A stretch of DNA of 5,387 nt. It comes from Spirochaetota bacterium. Its GTDB lineage: Bacteria; Spirochaetota; Spirochaetia; Sphaerochaetales; Sphaerochaetaceae. Positions 5,146 through 5,387 of this stretch are shown here, piece after piece (positions within the stretch are counted from its first letter, which is position 1; each line of letters opens with the position of its first letter). The stretch covers positions 1 to 5,387 of the forward strand of contig JAEXDQ010000034.1 of NCBI GenBank assembly GCA_023401595.1. Direction: 5' to 3'. The notes below the pieces were generated by a model. The model was not told the DNA's origin and searched no databases. It saw nothing but the letters and a program-made list of their open reading frames with translations. Position numbers and translations under genes: made by a program.

Positions 5146-5387
5146 GCCACCGTTTCTCACTCTGTCTGCCGATTCTTCTTGTGGCATCCTCCGAACTTCC
5201 TCCAGCCGGAAAAATTCTTGAAATTTTTTTCGGCGAAAAACTTCTGTCAAACGCGTCCCGGGCACCCCGTTGCTGTCCGATGTCACAAGGGCGCACATGT
5301 CACACCGTCCCTCACCCCCATTTCCGCCCAGAACCCCCGAACGGCGCGTCCGGCGAGGGGATGCCTCCCTGTCACAAGTGCCCGCGC
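5146..5387. other. Intergenic tail with TGTCACA repeats and a possible minus-strand promoter
   Basis: No gene can be supported here. TGTCACA occurs at 5281-5287, 5298-5304 and 5370-5376. The first and third occurrences are followed by similar sequence (AAGGGCGC and AAGTGCCC) and are 89 bases apart. On the minus strand TTGACA (5245-5250) and AAAAAT (5223-5228) with a 16-base spacer resemble a promoter pointing towards nagB. A minus-strand frame stays open from the window edge down to 5071 and includes an ATG at 5298. It runs across the terminator, has no good ribosome binding site and resembles nothing I know. Confidence 0.4.

Noticed and set aside
4158..5150. Minus-strand open frame of 330 codons opposite nagB
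   Set aside because: It is antisense to a confidently identified NagB over almost its whole length and has no recognisable domain.
5071..5298. Minus-strand open frame of 75 codons downstream of nagB
   Set aside because: It crosses the nagB terminator and the end of nagB, and has only a poor ribosome binding site. The candidate promoter lies inside the frame instead of before it. The frame is open to the window edge, so a larger gene entering from the right is not strictly excluded.

Overview
The window holds one partial and four complete protein genes, one tRNA gene and a cluster of structured repeats. It reads as ordinary bacterial chromosome. Promoters are of the TTGACA/TATAAT type, Shine-Dalgarno sequences are clear, and terminators are strong and Rho-independent. 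These signals argue against Bacteroidota, which seldom use Shine-Dalgarno sites. A rubrerythrin end, a NagB of the allosteric type and an MnmA lacking the usual second cysteine would fit an anaerobe, perhaps a Sphaerochaeta-like spirochaete. That placement is an inference from remembered similarity and is not secure.

Layout from left to right. Bases 1-131 are the 3' end of a rubrerythrin gene (+), encoding its rubredoxin-like iron site. Bases 141-475 carry three related repeat units, each folding into a nested hairpin and followed by the box TTCTCCTTCGTGA; copies 1 and 3 are almost identical. Bases 476-862 contain no gene I can support. Bases 863-2495 hold two membrane protein genes on the minus strand: a PAP2-family phosphatase, then an SdpI-like protein 25 bases downstream, both probably read from one promoter at 2530-2558.

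Bases 2684-2840 are a complete tRNA-Asp(GTC) transcription unit with promoter, gene and terminator. It is followed on the plus strand by mnmA (tRNA U34 thiolation) with a leader of about 100 bases containing a hairpin. Next comes nagB (glucosamine-6-phosphate deaminase), with a possible promoter of its own and a clear terminator at 5104-5145. The last 240 bases are noncoding as far as I can tell, with a recurring TGTCACA motif and a frame open to the window edge on the minus strand.

The genes are mostly independent housekeeping functions: oxidative defence, envelope lipid phosphate turnover, tRNA supply and modification, and amino-sugar catabolism. The most interesting items are the repeat units, whose paired stems show compensatory changes between copies, and the unusual cysteine pattern of MnmA. 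I found no clear new defence or mobile system.
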